From positions 107,181-171,180 of the forward strand of contig NZ_QKTU01000006.1 in the NCBI RefSeq assembly GCF_003234565.1: a stretch of 64,000 bases of DNA, read 5' to 3'. Positions 1-8,275 of this stretch are shown here, one piece after another (the first letter of the stretch is position 1; every line of letters starts with the position of its first letter). Position numbers and translations under genes: made by a program. Source of the stretch: Curtobacterium sp. MCBD17_013 (GTDB lineage Bacteria > Actinomycetota > Actinomycetes > Actinomycetales > Microbacteriaceae). A model generated the notes under the pieces. That model was not told the DNA's origin. It saw only the letters and a program-made list of their open reading frames with translations, and searched no databases.

Positions 1-768
1 GACGCACGGGGCCTCCGCGTCACCCGCGGCGGACGCGACCTCGTGCACGAGGTCGACCTCGTCGTGCGCGCCGGGGAGCACTGGGCGCTCCTCGGACCGA
101 ACGGCGCCGGCAAGTCGACACTGCTCGCCGTGCTCGGCGCGACGAGCCACCCCAGCGCCGGCAGCGTCGACCTGCTCGGACGGCGACTCGGCCGCACCGA
201 CGTGCGGGAGCTCCGCGAGCACATCGGCCACGTCGACCCGCGCCACCGGATGCTCACGCCGCTCTCGGTCCTCGACACCGTGCTGACCGGGCTCACGGGC
301 ACGACCGACCTCATGATGCGGTGGGAACCGACCCCCGAGCAGCGCGCACTCGCCCTCGAGCACATCGCCGACGTCGGGCTGCGCGACCGGTCGGACGCGT
401 CCTGGGCCGTCCTGTCGCAGGGCGAGCGCGGTCGCACGCTCATCGCCCGGGCGCTCATGTCCGAGCCGCGCCTGCTCCTGCTCGACGAGCCCGCCACCGG
501 CCTCGACGTCGCGGCCCGCGAGCACCTGCTCGAGACGGTCGACGCCCTCCGCCACCGGCACCCCGAGCTCGCGAGCGTCATGGTGACGCACCACCTCGAG
601 GACCTGCCCGCGTCGACGTCGCACGCGATGCTCCTCCGCGACGGCGGAGTGGTCGCCGCGGGCCGCGCGGACGACGTCATCACGTCCGAGGCCGTGTCCG
701 CCTGCTTCGCGTTCCCGCTCGCGATCACGCGCACCGACGGACGCTGGCAGGCACGCCGCGCCGACTGA
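1..768 (+). CDS. ABC transporter ATP-binding protein (5' end outside window)
   Basis: ATPase subunit of an ABC transporter, expected to hydrolyse ATP on the cytoplasmic face. The reading frame is open from base 1 (DARGLRVTRGGRDLVHEVDL), and a GTG at 43 lies inside the conserved first strand, so the true start is upstream of the window. Visible motifs are Walker A GPNGAGKST, a signature-like LSQGERGR, Walker B LLLLDEP followed by the D-loop ATGLD, and the H-loop histidine in MVTHHLE. The signature is LSQGE rather than LSGGQ, as in the stand-alone ModF/YlmA-like ATPases. No permease gene is adjacent on this side, so the substrate is unknown. It converges on the sugar permease gene downstream. 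Confidence 0.85.
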   Translation, partial: DARGLRVTRGGRDLVHEVDLVVRAGEHWALLGPNGAGKSTLLAVLGATSHPSAGSVDLLGRRLGRTDVRELREHIGHVDPRHRMLTPLSVLDTVLTGLTGTTDLMMRWEPTPEQRALALEHIADVGLRDRSDASWAVLSQGERGRTLIARALMSEPRLLLLDEPATGLDVAAREHLLETVDALRHRHPELASVMVTHHLEDLPASTSHAMLLRDGGVVAAGRADDVITSEAVSACFAFPLAITRTDGRWQARRAD

Positions 769-789
769 GCCGGGAGGCGCGGCACCGGC
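769..789. repeat. Copy 1 of a 21-bp intergenic repeat
   Basis: The 21 bases directly after the ABC ATPase stop codon (core GCCGGGAGG followed by GCACCGG) are identical to 49578-49598, which lies just after the stop region of another plus-strand gene. Here the second half of the hairpin seen at 49577-49618 is missing. It is probably part of a family of intergenic hairpin or terminator elements. Confidence 0.5.
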
Positions 790-802
790 CCGACGATCCG
801 CG

Positions 803-1627
803 CTACTTCGCGGTCACGCCGCCGAGCATGCCCGAGATGAACCGCCGCTGCAGGAAGAAGTAGAGCACGACGATCGGGAGGGCGACGATCACGCCCGCGG
901 CCGACAGGAGCGAGTAGTCGGTCAGGTGCTCGCCTTGGAAGAACGCGAGACCGAGCGGCGCGGTCCGGTGGTCCTCGCTCGTGATGAGGACGAGCGGGAG
1001 CAGGAACTCGTTCCAGGTCCACATCGCCAGGAGCACGCCCATCGTCATGATCGGCGCGATGGACGCGGGGACGACGACCCGCCACAGCAGCCGGACGTCG
1101 CGCGCACCGTCGAGCCGCGCGGCCTCGATCACCTCGGTCGGGAACGTCCGGAACTGGTTCCGCATCCAGAAGATCCCGAACGCGAGCGACTGCGCGGTCT
1201 GGGGCAGGATGAGGCTCTCGTACGTGTCCGTCAGGCCCACACCCCGCAGGTCGAAGTACAGCGGGATGATGAACGCCTCGGCCGGCAGCATGAGCCCGGC
1301 GAGCATCACGAAGAACACGATCCCGGACCCGGCGAAGTCGAGGCGCGCGAACGCGAACCCGGCGAACACCGCGAGCACCGTCGTCAGCAGCACGACGGAC
1401 ACCGTCACGACGACGCTCGACAGCATGTACGACCCGAAGTGCCCCTGGCTCCACGCGTCCCCGAAGTTCCCGAGGTCGATCCGGGTCGGCAGCGTGAACG
1501 AGCCGGTGTTCTCGGTCGCCGGGGTGACGGCCGAGAACAGCACACCGACGAGCGGGACGATCGCGAACAGGGCGAAGAGGCTCAGGACGACGTAGTCGAC
1601 GACCTTCTCGCGCGTGGTGATCCTCAT
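803..1627 (-). CDS. Sugar ABC transporter permease, MalG type
   Basis: Inner-membrane permease of a carbohydrate ABC importer (CUT1, MalG-like), 274 residues. About six hydrophobic segments are visible, from LSLFALFAIVPLVGVLF near the N terminus to a C-terminal segment ending QRRFISGMLGGVTAK. The EAA loop reads EVIEAARLDGARDVRLLWRV, the site that contacts the ATPase. The ATG at 1625-1627 overlaps the stop of the upstream permease gene by four bases (ATGA), so the two are translationally coupled. It is the last gene of the pfkB, binding protein, permease, permease operon. No ATPase gene lies in the operon, so a shared MsmK-type ATPase elsewhere is likely (inference). Confidence 0.93.
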   Translation of the reverse strand: MRITTREKVVDYVVLSLFALFAIVPLVGVLFSAVTPATENTGSFTLPTRIDLGNFGDAWSQGHFGSYMLSSVVVTVSVVLLTTVLAVFAGFAFARLDFAGSGIVFFVMLAGLMLPAEAFIIPLYFDLRGVGLTDTYESLILPQTAQSLAFGIFWMRNQFRTFPTEVIEAARLDGARDVRLLWRVVVPASIAPIMTMGVLLAMWTWNEFLLPLVLITSEDHRTAPLGLAFFQGEHLTDYSLLSAAGVIVALPIVVLYFFLQRRFISGMLGGVTAK

Positions 1628-2562
1628 TCGGTGTCCTTCGGCTGGATCCGGTTCACGAGTGCCGTGACGATCATGATCACGACGGTCAGGGTGACCGCGA
1701 CGGCGGCAGCTGCGCCGACCTGGCCCGTGTTGAACGCGCGGTTGTACGCCTCGAACGCCGGTACGGTCGTCGAGTTGCCCGGACCGCCGCGCGTGGTGAT
1801 GTACACGAGGTCGAAGGTCTTGAGCGCCGACACGATCGTCAGGGTCAGCGCCACCGCGATCTGCCCGCGGAGCGACGGCAACGTGATGGAGAAGAACTCG
1901 CGCGCCGCCCCGGCACCGTCGAGCCGCGCCGCCTCGAACAGCGCGGGCGCGATGTTGCCGACGCCCGAGAGGAACAGCACGAGGCACAGCCCGACGTTGA
2001 GCCACGTGCCCACGAACCCGATCGCGGGCAGCGCCGTGCCGTAGTCGCCGAGCCACACCCGCGCCAGGCCGCCGAGTCCGACGAGCCGGAGGACCTGGTT
2101 GAGCAGGCCGTCGGTGGAGTAGATCGACACCCAGATCGTCGCGACGACGACCGACGCGATGACCTGCGGCAGGAACAGCACGGTCCGGAACACGCTCATC
2201 CCCGGCAGCGCGTTCGCCCGCGAGATGAGCGCCGTCAGGAACAACGCGAGCGCGACCGGCACTGCGCAGTAGAACACCATGAGCACGAGTGCGTGGAGGA
2301 ACGCCCCGCGGAGCTCGGCGTCCTGCACGACGTCGACGTAGTTCGCGAACCCGGCCCAGGTCGCGGTCGACAGGCCGTCCCAGTCGAAGAACGAGTACTG
2401 CACAGTCTGCAGGAACGGCCACCCGAGGAACACCGCGAACACGACGAACGCGGGCAGCACGTACAGGTACGGGACGAGGCTGCGCCTGCGTCGCCGCCGC
2501 GGCTGCGTCCGAACGCGGACCGCGGGTGCGGGTGCGGTGACCCGGGGCAGGGCGTCGACCAT
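1624..2562 (-). CDS. Sugar ABC transporter permease, MalF type
   Basis: Inner-membrane permease of the same CUT1 importer, 312 residues. The N-terminal arm is arginine-rich (QPRRRRRRSL), followed by a first membrane segment VLPAFVVFAVFLGWPFLQTV and the family phrase VQYSFFDWDG. The EAA loop is ALFEAARLDGAGAAREFFSI. The ATG start at 2560-2562 is two bases from the stop of the binding-protein gene, and its own stop overlaps the next permease. Longer upstream in-frame starts would lie inside the binding-protein gene and were rejected. Confidence 0.93.
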   Translation of the reverse strand: MVDALPRVTAPAPAVRVRTQPRRRRRRSLVPYLYVLPAFVVFAVFLGWPFLQTVQYSFFDWDGLSTATWAGFANYVDVVQDAELRGAFLHALVLMVFYCAVPVALALFLTALISRANALPGMSVFRTVLFLPQVIASVVVATIWVSIYSTDGLLNQVLRLVGLGGLARVWLGDYGTALPAIGFVGTWLNVGLCLVLFLSGVGNIAPALFEAARLDGAGAAREFFSITLPSLRGQIAVALTLTIVSALKTFDLVYITTRGGPGNSTTVPAFEAYNRAFNTGQVGAAAAVAVTLTVVIMIVTALVNRIQPKDTE

Positions 2563-2564
2563 GC

Positions 2565-3926
2565 TCAGCCGCGGCTCTTGCCGAACGCCGCGTAGTCCGT
2601 CTGCAGGGTCTGCGTGAACTCCTGCGGCGTCGCCTTGCCCGCGACGAGGTCCTGCGCCGCGGCGGTGAGGGTGTCGTAGAACGTCGGGGTCGCGTAGTCG
2701 AGGTAGGGCGTGATGCCGTTCGCCTGCGAGATCTCCTTGTACTCGCTCGTGATGTCGCCCGAGATCGTGCCCGAGGCCGGGGTGTCGCTGCTCGGGACGA
2801 CCGTGGGCAGGTTGCCCGTCTTCACGAGGGTCTCGGACGCCTTCGCGTTCGTGATGAAGTCGACGTACGCGGCCGCGGCGTCCGGGTGCTTCGTCTTCGA
2901 GGTCAGCGCCCACGCGAGCCCCTCGCCGCCCATGGTGACCGGCGTGTCCGAGCCCTTCGGGGTGAGCGCCGTGAAGCCGATGTCCTTCGCGGCGGCGGCG
3001 GCCTCGAGCGTCGCCTCGTACCAGGTCCCGGTCACGAGGAACGCGGACTGCCCCTTGCCGAAGGCCGCGACGGCGTCGTCACGCGAGACCCCGTTGGCAC
3101 CCGGCGTGATGTAGCCCTTCTCCTGCCAGCCCTGGATCGTCTTCGCCGCGGTGACCTCGTCGGAGCCGGTCCACGAGCCGCGCTCCGACGTGACGAGGTC
3201 GTTCACCGCGTCGTGCCCGGCGAGCGCCGAGAGCACGAAGCCGTACAGGTGGATGCCCGGGCTCTTCTCGACGTCGCCGTAGCTGAGCGGCAGCGATCCG
3301 GCCGCCTTGACCTTCGCCATGTCCTCGGTGAGCTCGGACACGGTCGTCGGGGGGTTCGTGATCCCGGCCTTCGCGAGCACCGCCTTGTCGTAGTACAGCC
3401 CGACGAGCTCACCCGTCTGCGAGACGCCGTACAGGTGGTCGCCCTGCCAGGTCGTGCCGTTCGACGAGAACGAGTTGAGCTTGAGCAGGCTCGACGGGTA
3501 GTAGTCGTTCCAGCCGTACAGCTTCGCGTAGTCGTCGACGGGACGGAGCAGTCCGGCCTTGACGAACGCGCCCATGTCCGGGTAGCCCTGGTTCGCCTGC
3601 ACGACGTCGGGCGGGTTGTCCCCGGAGAGCGCGAGCTTCAGCGTCGTCTTGAGGTCCGCGAACGACCGCGAGACCCGCTTGACGGTGATGTTCGGGTGCG
3701 CCTTCTCGAACGCCGCGTTGAGCTGCTGCTGCGCCTCGTCGATGCCGCCGTCGGTGTTCTGGTCCCACACCGTCAGGGTCGTCCGGCCCGATCCGACGCT
3801 CTTCGACACGGGGCCGAGGCTCTGGTCGCTCGAGGCGGACGTGCCGCCGGGGGTGCACGCTGCGAGGCCCAGCGCGAGCGCGGTCGCCACACCGACGAGG
3901 AGCGGTGCCTTCCTGGTGGTCTTCAT
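2565..3926 (-). CDS. Extracellular sugar-binding lipoprotein
   Basis: Solute-binding protein (family 1, MalE-like) of the ABC importer, 453 residues, tethered outside the membrane. The N terminus MKTTRKAPLLVGVATALALG is a typical lipoprotein signal, with lipobox LAAC and the acylated Cys at about residue 27. The mature part has the usual phrases TLTVWDQN, NAAFEKAHPNITV and PDVVQANQGY. Its stop is two bases upstream of the MalF-type permease start. The ligand cannot be read from sequence. The neighbouring family-4 glycosidase and PfkB kinase suggest a glycoside or disaccharide. Confidence 0.92.
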   Translation of the reverse strand: MKTTRKAPLLVGVATALALGLAACTPGGTSASSDQSLGPVSKSVGSGRTTLTVWDQNTDGGIDEAQQQLNAAFEKAHPNITVKRVSRSFADLKTTLKLALSGDNPPDVVQANQGYPDMGAFVKAGLLRPVDDYAKLYGWNDYYPSSLLKLNSFSSNGTTWQGDHLYGVSQTGELVGLYYDKAVLAKAGITNPPTTVSELTEDMAKVKAAGSLPLSYGDVEKSPGIHLYGFVLSALAGHDAVNDLVTSERGSWTGSDEVTAAKTIQGWQEKGYITPGANGVSRDDAVAAFGKGQSAFLVTGTWYEATLEAAAAAKDIGFTALTPKGSDTPVTMGGEGLAWALTSKTKHPDAAAAYVDFITNAKASETLVKTGNLPTVVPSSDTPASGTISGDITSEYKEISQANGITPYLDYATPTFYDTLTAAAQDLVAGKATPQEFTQTLQTDYAAFGKSRG

Positions 3927-4011
3927 GGTTCGTTCCGATCTCCGGGTCGCGGGGAGCGCGGCGGCGGTGGAGGTGGTGGGCGGGTGTGGTGGTGGTGACG
4001 GAGCGGGCCGG

Positions 4012-5070
4012 TCAGGCGGCCGGGAGCAGGGCCTCCCGGAGGAACGCCCAGTCGCCGTCCGGACGGTGCCGGTCGACGAACGCGACGAGGTCGGCAGGTC
4101 GCGGTGCGCTCGCGGCACCGCCGAGTCCGGTGACGGACATCGACGCGCACAGCCCCGCGAACCGGAGGCGCGTGCGGAGGTCCCAGCCGCGCGATGCCGA
4201 CGCCATGAACGTGGCGACGAAGACGTCGCCGGCGCCGGTGGGGTCGACGACCGGGACGGTCACGGTCGGGACCTCGACCACCGTACCGGTGCCGCCGTCG
4301 ACGGCGACGACGCCCGCCGCGCCACGCGTGACGACGGCGAGCGGGACCCGCTCGGCGAGCACGCGTGCGGCGGCGACGGCGTCGTCGGTGCGGGTGTAGC
4401 GCATCGCCTCGACGTCGTTCGGCACGAACACGTCGACCTCGGCGAGGCGGTCGAGCACGTGCGACCCCCACTCGCCGGTGTGGTCCCAGCCGACACCGCC
4501 GACGACGGTCGTGCCCGCCGCGCGCAGCCGGGCGACCCATGGCGGCAGCTCGTGCGCGATGCCGACGTGCGTCGCGCCGACGGGCCCGAGGTCGTCCGGG
4601 AGCTCGAGGTGCCCGAGGGCCTCCTGGTAGGTGATGAAGCTCCGGTCGTGCGCACCGGTGAGGGCCACCGTGACGGGGCTCTGGTGTCCGGGCACCAGCT
4701 CGAGCAGGCTCGTGTCGAGGTCCGGCTCGGCGTCGAGCACGGCGCGGACGTGGGTGCCCAGCGGGTCGTCGCCGAGGCGGGCGAGGATCCGCGTGCTCGC
4801 ACCGGCCCGGGCCGCGGCGACCGCGCGGTTCGCGACACCGCCGGGCGTCACGGTGAACCCGTCGGCGTACACCTCGGTGCCGGGTTCGGGCACGGAGACG
4901 CCCGAGAACACGACGTCGCAGAAGACGTCGCCCGCGAACAGCAGATCGATCGCACCGGGCAGGTCGGCCGCAGCGGGCAGGCCCGCCGCACCGGGCAGGC
5001 CGGCGGCGCGGGGCAGGCCGGTGGCGGGCAGGTCCGTCCCGCCGGGGTCGGCGCGCTGGCTGTCGGTCAC
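4012..5070 (-). CDS. PfkB-family sugar kinase
   Basis: ATP-dependent kinase of the ribokinase/PfkB family, 352 residues, cytoplasmic. The C-terminal PfkB signature DPTGAGDVFVATFMA carries the catalytic Asp, and an N-terminal GDVFCDVVFSG and the GGVANRAVAAARAG motif are present. The GTG start at 5068-5070 is supported by GAGGAG five bases upstream. The first 35 or so residues are a low-complexity run of LPxAAGLPGAAGLP units encoded by an imperfect tandem repeat, so the true fold begins near IDLLFAGDVF. First gene of the operon, diverging from deoR. Substrate unknown: a free sugar released by the glycosidase, or the imported glycoside itself, are both possible. Confidence 0.88.
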   Translation of the reverse strand: MTDSQRADPGGTDLPATGLPRAAGLPGAAGLPAAADLPGAIDLLFAGDVFCDVVFSGVSVPEPGTEVYADGFTVTPGGVANRAVAAARAGASTRILARLGDDPLGTHVRAVLDAEPDLDTSLLELVPGHQSPVTVALTGAHDRSFITYQEALGHLELPDDLGPVGATHVGIAHELPPWVARLRAAGTTVVGGVGWDHTGEWGSHVLDRLAEVDVFVPNDVEAMRYTRTDDAVAAARVLAERVPLAVVTRGAAGVVAVDGGTGTVVEVPTVTVPVVDPTGAGDVFVATFMASASRGWDLRTRLRFAGLCASMSVTGLGGAASAPRPADLVAFVDRHRPDGDWAFLREALLPAA

Positions 5071-5087
5071 GGAGGCTCCTCGTCATC

Positions 5088-5225
5088 GCGGTTCCGCGTC
5101 CGGGTGCGTGCTGCACGACGTCGCGGTTCCGCCCGATGTCCTGCAAGCCTGTGCACTCGGTGTTTCCGGCACATTACCGAAGTGACGCGGTTCTGTTAAT
5201 CCTGTTCATCTCCGGTGCGGTTCTG
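5088..5225. promoter_or_regulatory. Four direct repeats in the pfkB/deoR intergenic region
   Basis: The 200-bp gap between the divergent pfkB and deoR starts carries four copies of GCGGTTCYG at 5088, 5123, 5187 and 5217. The last two are 30 bp apart and share GCGGTTCTG. DeoR-family repressors often bind spaced direct repeats, so this is a plausible operator region controlling both directions. Binding is inferred, not shown. Confidence 0.45.
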
Positions 5226-5258
5226 CTCGGGTTTGCCCGAAGTCGAGCACGGCGTGGT

Positions 5259-5264
5259 TAGAGT
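5259..5264 (+). promoter_or_regulatory. -10 element of a probable leaderless deoR promoter
   Basis: TAGAGT lies six bases before the deoR ATG at 5271, with no ribosome-binding site between. That spacing puts the transcription start at or next to the A of ATG. The same TANNNT-N6/7-start layout recurs before several other genes in the window. Confidence 0.5.
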
Positions 5265-5270
5265 GACGGC

Positions 5271-6047
5271 ATGATCCTGCGCGAACGGCAGAACCGCATC
5301 ATCAGCGCCCTGCGCGCCGAGGGTGCCGCCTCCGTGCGGGAACTCGCCGCCGCGCTCGACGTGAGCGAGGCGACGATCCGCCGCGACCTCGAGGTGCTCG
5401 ACCGTAACGGCGAGCTGACCCGCACGTACGGCGGTGCGGTCCTGAAGCCCGGCACGACCGTCGAGGACCACGGCCGCGTCCGCGCCGAGGGGCCGTTCGA
5501 CGACGGGCGCGACCTCGATCTCAAGGAACGGATGGCCGAGGCCGCGGCCGCGATGGTCGCCGACGGGAACGTCGTGCTGCTCGACATCGGCACCACGACG
5601 CCGCTGCTCGCGCGCCGCCTGCACGGCCGTGACGTCACCGTCGTCACCTCGAACCTCGCCGTCTTCGACGAGCTCCGCGACGACCGCGCCGTGCGGCTCG
5701 TCCTGCTCGGCGGCGTGGTCCGCCGCAACTACCGCACGCTCGTCGGGTCCCTCGCCGAGCTCGCGCTGAGCCAGATCAGCGCCGACGTCCTGTTCCTGTC
5801 GTGCACCGGGGTGCGCGCGAACGGGCACGTCGTCGACAACATGGCCGTGGAGGCCCCCATCAAGCAGTCGATGATCGCGGCGTCGGACAAGGTCGTCCTG
5901 CTCGCGTCCGAGGCCAAGTTCCCCGGGACCGGAGCCCTCCGGCTCTGCTCCCTCACCGACGTCGACGCCCTGGTCACCACCACGGGCGCCCCCGACGACA
6001 CGCTCGCACTGTGCCGGAACGCCGGCGGAGAGGTCACCATCGCATGA
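5271..6047 (+). CDS. DeoR-family transcriptional regulator
   Basis: Sugar-operon repressor, 258 residues. The N-terminal winged helix is RQNRIISALRAEGAASVREL, followed by recognition helix VSEATIRRDLEVL, and the DeoR signature is clear. The C-terminal effector domain has the sugar-phosphate-type phrases LLDIGTTTPLLAR and VVTSNLAVFDEL. It is co-transcribed with the downstream glycosidase (ATGA overlap at 6044-6047) and divergent from the kinase/importer operon, so it probably controls both, responding to a phosphorylated sugar as most family members do. Confidence 0.93.
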   Translation: MILRERQNRIISALRAEGAASVRELAAALDVSEATIRRDLEVLDRNGELTRTYGGAVLKPGTTVEDHGRVRAEGPFDDGRDLDLKERMAEAAAAMVADGNVVLLDIGTTTPLLARRLHGRDVTVVTSNLAVFDELRDDRAVRLVLLGGVVRRNYRTLVGSLAELALSQISADVLFLSCTGVRANGHVVDNMAVEAPIKQSMIAASDKVVLLASEAKFPGTGALRLCSLTDVDALVTTTGAPDDTLALCRNAGGEVTIA

Positions 6048-7402
6048 AGCTCTGCATCCTCGGAGGCGGCGGGTTCCGCACGCCGTACGTGTACCAGGCA
6101 CTGCTCCGCGACACCGGCACGCCCCGCGTGGACGAGGTCGCGCTGTACGACGTCGACGAACGCCGCCTCGCCGCCATGGTCGCGATCCTCACCGAGCTCG
6201 CGGCCGGGTTCGAGGACGCGCCGCGACTCGTGCCGACCACGGTCCTTCAGGACGCCGTGGCGGGGAGCCAGTACGTGTTCGCCGCGCTCCGCGTCGGCGG
6301 CCTGGAGGGACGGCGTTGCGACGAGCACGTCGCCCTCGACCTCGACGTGCTCGGCCAGGAGACCACGGGACCCGGCGGCCTCGCGTACGCGATCCGCACC
6401 GTCCCGGTCATGGTCGAGGCGGCCCGGGTCATCGCGGACCTCGCACCCGACGCCTACGTCATGAACTTCACGAACCCCGCGGGCATCATCACCGAGGCGA
6501 TGCAGACCGTGCTCGGCGACCGCGTGCTCGGCATCTGCGACACCCCGTCCGGTCTCGGGCGTCGCGTCGCGGGCACCCTCGGGCTCGACCACACGCGGGT
6601 GCAGATGGACTACGTCGGGCTCAACCACCTCGGCTGGATGCGCCGCGTCCTGTACGACGGCCGCGACGTCCTGCCCGAGCTGCTGGCGGACGACGCCCGC
6701 CTCGCCGCCATGGAGGAGGGTCACGTCTTCGGACTCGACTGGATCCGCTCCCTCGGCGCGATCCCGAACGAGTACCTCTTCTACTACTACTTCAACCGCG
6801 ACGCCGTGCGGACGATCATCGACTCCGGCAAGACCCGCGGTGACTTCCTCGCCGAGTCCCAGGGCGCCTTCTACGACCGGGCCACGGCCGCGGGGAACGG
6901 GGTCGCCGATCTCTGGCGCGAGACCGTCGCCCGGCGCAGCGCCTCGTACATGGCCGAGGCGAAGGGCGGCACGCAGGACGAGCCCGTCGACCCGAAGGAG
7001 CGCGAGACCGACCCCGCGCACCAGGGCTACGCGGGGGTCGCCCTCGGCGTGATGGCCGCGATCAGCCGGAACGAACGGCAGACGATGATCCTCAACGTCC
7101 GGAACCGCGGCACGATCCAGGGCCTGCCCGACGACGCCGTGGTCGAGGTGCCCACGATGGTCGACGCGAACGGCGTGCACCCGCTGACGACGGAGCAGCC
7201 GGACCTCCACCAGATCGGGCTCATGGCGCAGGTCAAGGACGTCGAGCGGCACACGATCGCCGCCGGGCTCACCGGGTCGCGATCGGAGGCCCTGCAGGCG
7301 TTCGCACTCCATCCGCTCGTCGACAGCGTCACGGTCGCGCGCTCGTTGCTCGACGGGTACGTCGCGCGGATCCCCGAGGTGGCGGCCGTCCTGACGCACT
7401 GA
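6044..7402 (+). CDS. Glycoside hydrolase family 4 (6-phospho-beta-glucosidase type)
   Basis: NAD- and metal-dependent glycosidase of family GH4, 452 residues, cytoplasmic. The N-terminal Rossmann motif LGGGGFRTP binds NAD. NFTNPAGIITEAM, GICDTPSGLG and VGLNHLGW contain the expected metal ligands, the Cys in GICD and the His in LNH. GH4 enzymes cleave by an oxidation-elimination route, and many need a 6-phosphorylated substrate normally made by a PTS. Here the partner uptake system is an ABC importer and the neighbour is a PfkB kinase, so either the substrate is unphosphorylated or the kinase supplies the phosphate. The ATG at 6044 is inside the deoR stop, indicating coupling. Confidence 0.88.
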   Translation: MKLCILGGGGFRTPYVYQALLRDTGTPRVDEVALYDVDERRLAAMVAILTELAAGFEDAPRLVPTTVLQDAVAGSQYVFAALRVGGLEGRRCDEHVALDLDVLGQETTGPGGLAYAIRTVPVMVEAARVIADLAPDAYVMNFTNPAGIITEAMQTVLGDRVLGICDTPSGLGRRVAGTLGLDHTRVQMDYVGLNHLGWMRRVLYDGRDVLPELLADDARLAAMEEGHVFGLDWIRSLGAIPNEYLFYYYFNRDAVRTIIDSGKTRGDFLAESQGAFYDRATAAGNGVADLWRETVARRSASYMAEAKGGTQDEPVDPKERETDPAHQGYAGVALGVMAAISRNERQTMILNVRNRGTIQGLPDDAVVEVPTMVDANGVHPLTTEQPDLHQIGLMAQVKDVERHTIAAGLTGSRSEALQAFALHPLVDSVTVARSLLDGYVARIPEVAAVLTH

Positions 7403-7447
7403 CCGAGCCGGATCCGGCGTGTGGGCGGACGGGGCCGACCCGTCGGT

Positions 7448-8254
7448 TCACTCGGCGCGGGGCGGCTCGCCCCCGATCCCCTCGCGCCGGACCGCCGCCT
7501 CGAGGAACGCCCGCGCCCGGTCCGCGCCCCGGAGGAGATCCGGCACCTCGGTCCCCAGACCCGCCACCACGTCGTCGATGCCCGACAGCCCCGCCCGGGC
7601 GAGGAGCCGCTTCTCGTTCGTCACCCACTCGCCGCGACGTGCCAGGACGGCGTGCCCGGCGTGGCACGCGGCCTCGCTGATGAGACCCGCGCACTGCGCG
7701 ACCCGTCCGTGGCGGGCGTGGCCTTCCTTCGCGTAGTGCAGGGTCAGGTCGGCGTTCGTCCACCACACGCCGGGGGCGGCCGTGCGGAGCGCCTCCGGGT
7801 ACTCCCACCGGGGCACCTGCCCACGGAGGGTGCGGTTCGAGGCCAGTTCCGCCAGGAGGATGGTGCTCGGCAGGCCCGCCTGGTGGAACAGCAGGGGCTC
7901 GATGGTGAACCGTCCGCGGACGGCGTCGTCGTGGACCGCGTCGATGAGGTCGAGGTCGCGGTAGTGGATGTCGACGGACCGTCCGTCCACGGTGACCGCG
8001 CCGCCACCGTTGAAGATCCTGCCCCAGCCACCGAGTCCGGTCAGGTGCCCGGGCCACCCGAGGTCCCGGACGACCTGCGGATCGAACGCGTCGCGGTGGT
8101 AGACCGCCACGTCCCAGTCACTGTCCGGGCGGTTCGTCCCCTGCGCTCGGGAACCGCCGAGTGCGACGGCCTCCACGCCGGGGAGCGCTGCCAGGCGGTC
8201 GGCGACGTGGTCGAGGAACGCGTCGTCGTCGAGGGTGTGCTGGGGGGAGGACAT
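7448..8254 (-). CDS. Nucleotidyltransferase-domain protein
   Basis: Cytoplasmic protein of 268 residues with an N-terminal polymerase-beta-type nucleotidyltransferase core. GGSRAQGTNRPDSDWDVAVY holds the GS and DxD-type metal-binding residues, and a third acidic residue is likely in SVDIHYRDLD. The C-terminal half is helical, resembling the DUF4037-like extensions of aminoglycoside or unassigned nucleotidyltransferases. The ATG at 8252-8254 follows the MarR gene by 21 bp, so the two are probably one transcript. Substrate unknown; antibiotic adenylylation is only one possibility. Confidence 0.78.
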   Translation of the reverse strand: MSSPQHTLDDDAFLDHVADRLAALPGVEAVALGGSRAQGTNRPDSDWDVAVYHRDAFDPQVVRDLGWPGHLTGLGGWGRIFNGGGAVTVDGRSVDIHYRDLDLIDAVHDDAVRGRFTIEPLLFHQAGLPSTILLAELASNRTLRGQVPRWEYPEALRTAAPGVWWTNADLTLHYAKEGHARHGRVAQCAGLISEAACHAGHAVLARRGEWVTNEKRLLARAGLSGIDDVVAGLGTEVPDLLRGADRARAFLEAAVRREGIGGEPPRAE

Positions 8255-8275
8255 CGGTCAGCGCTCCGGCATCCG

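Noticed and set aside
803..2422. 539-codon minus-strand frame read as a single permease
   Set aside because: Only the last 274 codons encode the permease. The upstream part is antisense or frame-shadow of the MalF-type gene, and the ATGA overlap fixes the true start at 1627.
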